Below, in pieces: positions 62,542 to 64,000 of a DNA stretch of 64,000 bases. Numbering within the stretch: the stretch's first letter is position 1; each line of letters opens with the position of its first letter. The DNA is from Cognatishimia sp. F0-27 (lineage in GTDB: Bacteria; Pseudomonadota; Alphaproteobacteria; Rhodobacterales; Rhodobacteraceae): assembly GCF_020667845.1 (NCBI RefSeq), contig NZ_JAFMPQ010000030.1, positions 1 to 64,000 of the forward strand, given 5' to 3'. The notes under the pieces were generated by a model. That model was given only the letters and a program-made list of their open reading frames with translations, made no database searches and was not told where the DNA came from. A program made the translations under genes and the position numbers.

Positions 62542-63858
62542 ATGGCTGTTGTGACCTTGGAGGCGACCAGCGCATTCAGCTGGAACTGGACGATCTGGGA
62601 CAGGCCCAGTTTTTTTGGCGGTTTCGGTGACATCTACGAACCAAGCCAAACCGACGACTCGGTCTTTTCATCCGGAACCGCCAATCCGTTGACGCTGCGC
62701 TACTTCGGCAGCGATCTATCGGAAGATCCGGGCGGCACGGATCGGGACCCTTTTCCGGATAGCGGAACCTTGACCGGCTACGATCACGAGGACGCGAACG
62801 GGTTGGTCCTGCTCACGGTCCGCGGTCTGGACGTGACACTCGACGAGCTGAGCATCGAAACACCCGAGCAGCGCATGACGACGATGTGGCGGTGGGGATC
62901 GGGCGACGATACGGTGGATTACACCGCAGTCGCAGCTGACAGCAGCTTTTCCGCACCGCGGCGCGCCGACGGGTTCTGGGGGGATGACATGATCCTGCTG
63001 GGCTACGACGTTGATGGCTACGGCGGGCCGGGTAACGACACCATCACCGGCGGCGACGGCAGGACCAAGATCTTCGGTGGCCCGGGTGACGATTTGATCG
63101 AGGGCGGAGCAGGACCCGACATCCTGCTTGGTGGCGCAGGCGATGACACGATTGATGGCGGCTCTGGGACGGATCGGCTTGTGTGGTACCACCTGCGAGA
63201 CACCGACGTGCGCGAAACGGTCACATCGCTGCGCGACGGCTATGCAGACTCGTCGCGCGGACGCGACACGATCACCAATATCGAGGACGTGACGGGCTCG
63301 GTCTGGAACGACACCATCATCGGAAATGATGGCGATAATGTCCTGAAGGGCCAGCGCGGCGACGATTTCATCGAGGCGCTTGGCGGGGATGACACGATCT
63401 CAGCCGGTGGCGGCAATGACACGATATGGGGAGGGGCGGGGAACGATGTCGTTTTCGGTGATAACTCGGCCTCGGTAACCTTCATCGGCGGGCCCGGAGC
63501 GGATCGCTACGAAAGCCGGGTGGTTGGTGGTGCAGACACGTTCATCTACCAAAGCCTTGACGACAGCGGCACCAACCTCCTGGAAGCCGACCGGATCATC
63601 CGCTTCAGTCGCAGCGATGACCGCATTGACGTTTCGGCCATTGACGCCGATCCGACGACCCCGGGCGATCAGGCTTTCGTCATCGTGGAGGCGTTCACGA
63701 ACACGCCAGGCGAATTGGTGCTCGACGAGAAGATGAATGACGGCCGGCTCTACCAACGCGCGTTGTTTGACGGTGATGGTGACGGCGCGCACGATATGGC
63801 GATCTTCACGCTGTCGCTCGGGGCATTCGATACGCCAGAGATATCCTTCATTCTTTAA
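62542..63858 (+). CDS. RTX calcium-binding exoprotein, small
   Basis: Starting at 62542 the protein has 438 residues and no Sec signal. The first 150 residues are unfamiliar (aromatic-rich, with GYDHEDANGLVLLTVRGLDVTLDELSIETPEQRM). About residues 160-330 carry GGxGxD nonapeptides (GGPGNDTITGG, GGAGDDTIDGG, GGNDTIWGGAGND). The C-terminus (TFIYQSLDDSGTNLLEADRIIRFSRSDDRIDVSAID) is the serralysin-type targeting end and resembles that of the giant subtilase. No catalytic motif was seen. Confidence 0.88.
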   Translation: MAVVTLEATSAFSWNWTIWDRPSFFGGFGDIYEPSQTDDSVFSSGTANPLTLRYFGSDLSEDPGGTDRDPFPDSGTLTGYDHEDANGLVLLTVRGLDVTLDELSIETPEQRMTTMWRWGSGDDTVDYTAVAADSSFSAPRRADGFWGDDMILLGYDVDGYGGPGNDTITGGDGRTKIFGGPGDDLIEGGAGPDILLGGAGDDTIDGGSGTDRLVWYHLRDTDVRETVTSLRDGYADSSRGRDTITNIEDVTGSVWNDTIIGNDGDNVLKGQRGDDFIEALGGDDTISAGGGNDTIWGGAGNDVVFGDNSASVTFIGGPGADRYESRVVGGADTFIYQSLDDSGTNLLEADRIIRFSRSDDRIDVSAIDADPTTPGDQAFVIVEAFTNTPGELVLDEKMNDGRLYQRALFDGDGDGAHDMAIFTLSLGAFDTPEISFIL

Positions 63859-64000
63859 TCCGAGGCCTTACGCTCAAACGGCAGGACAGACTTGGCAGCA
63901 ACCGGACAGACCCGCCGGGTGGCTGCGACAGCGGTGCGGGTCTTTCTGGCGCTCCCGGCGCGCATGTCTTTGTGATCGACGGCGGCTTTCTTGTTGATGA
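63859..64000. other. Window end, no gene seen
   Basis: The last 140 bases after the RTX stop hold no supported gene or terminator. Confidence 0.4.

Overview
The window is GC-rich and reads as chromosomal or large-replicon DNA of a marine Rhodobacteraceae (Roseobacter-group) alphaproteobacterium. The evidence is gene content: a methanethiol oxidase, glucosylglycerol synthesis, a reductive pyrimidine pathway, several RTX exoproteins, a PmtA-like methyltransferase, and the style of the protein families. Genus cannot be fixed from the sequence alone. No rRNA, tRNA, CRISPR array, phage or replication module was seen.

Layout. (1) 1-7.1 kb is an accessory patchwork. An IS5/IS903-type element end has cut an IS1595-type transposase, which diverges from a DUF6471 gene and an unknown 284-residue gene across two identical 14-bp boxes. 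Next come an ArsR/AHSA1 pair, a LysR regulator, a secreted HELVH protein, and a MerR - transglutaminase - cation transporter module with a textbook MerR promoter. Three same-strand copies of a roughly 70-bp intergenic repeat punctuate this stretch. (2) 7.4-17.4 kb holds an MFS exporter, a Ca/Na-type antiporter, a diheme cytochrome c, an orphan hybrid histidine kinase, an epimerase, and a nitrilase/M24 pair. (3) 17.7-31.8 kb contains two large RTX proteins. One of them is a 1,977-residue subtilase with P-domain, LamG-like domain and RTX repeats. They flank an alcohol dehydrogenase and a gpsA-ggpP-ggpS operon predicted to make the compatible solute glucosylglycerol. (4) 32-37.9 kb has a PmtA-like methyltransferase, an NmrA-like/DUF1772 pair, a small membrane protein, and a methanethiol oxidase followed by a multi-TM protein. 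(5) 38.2-43.8 kb is a complete opp-type peptide ABC transporter. (6) 44.3-50 kb is a minus-strand surface-glycan operon of fused enzymes: glycosyltransferase-pyruvyltransferase, GT2-sulfotransferase, and GT2. (7) 50.8-62.3 kb is a reductive pyrimidine catabolism regulon: preT, preA, rutR, beta-ureidopropionase, dihydropyrimidinase and an ABC importer, with three unknown membrane genes inside the operon. (8) 62.5-63.9 kb carries a third RTX protein.

How the parts work together. In the pyrimidine regulon PreT/PreA reduce uracil or thymine, dihydropyrimidinase opens the ring, and the amidase releases beta-alanine (or its methyl homologue), CO2 and ammonia. A RutR-type repressor probably controls this through two palindromes, one upstream of preT and one between rutR and the amidase gene. 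In the glucosylglycerol operon GpsA makes glycerol-3-phosphate, GgpS adds glucose from a nucleotide sugar, and GgpP removes the phosphate. The RTX proteins imply a type I secretion system encoded elsewhere.

The most unusual signals are the unknown membrane genes inside the pyrimidine operon, the regulatory pairing of RutR boxes with the reductive pathway, intercistronic mini-ORFs that bridge gaps in ABC-transporter operons by start/stop overlaps, the dispersed repeat family, and the fused glycan enzymes.
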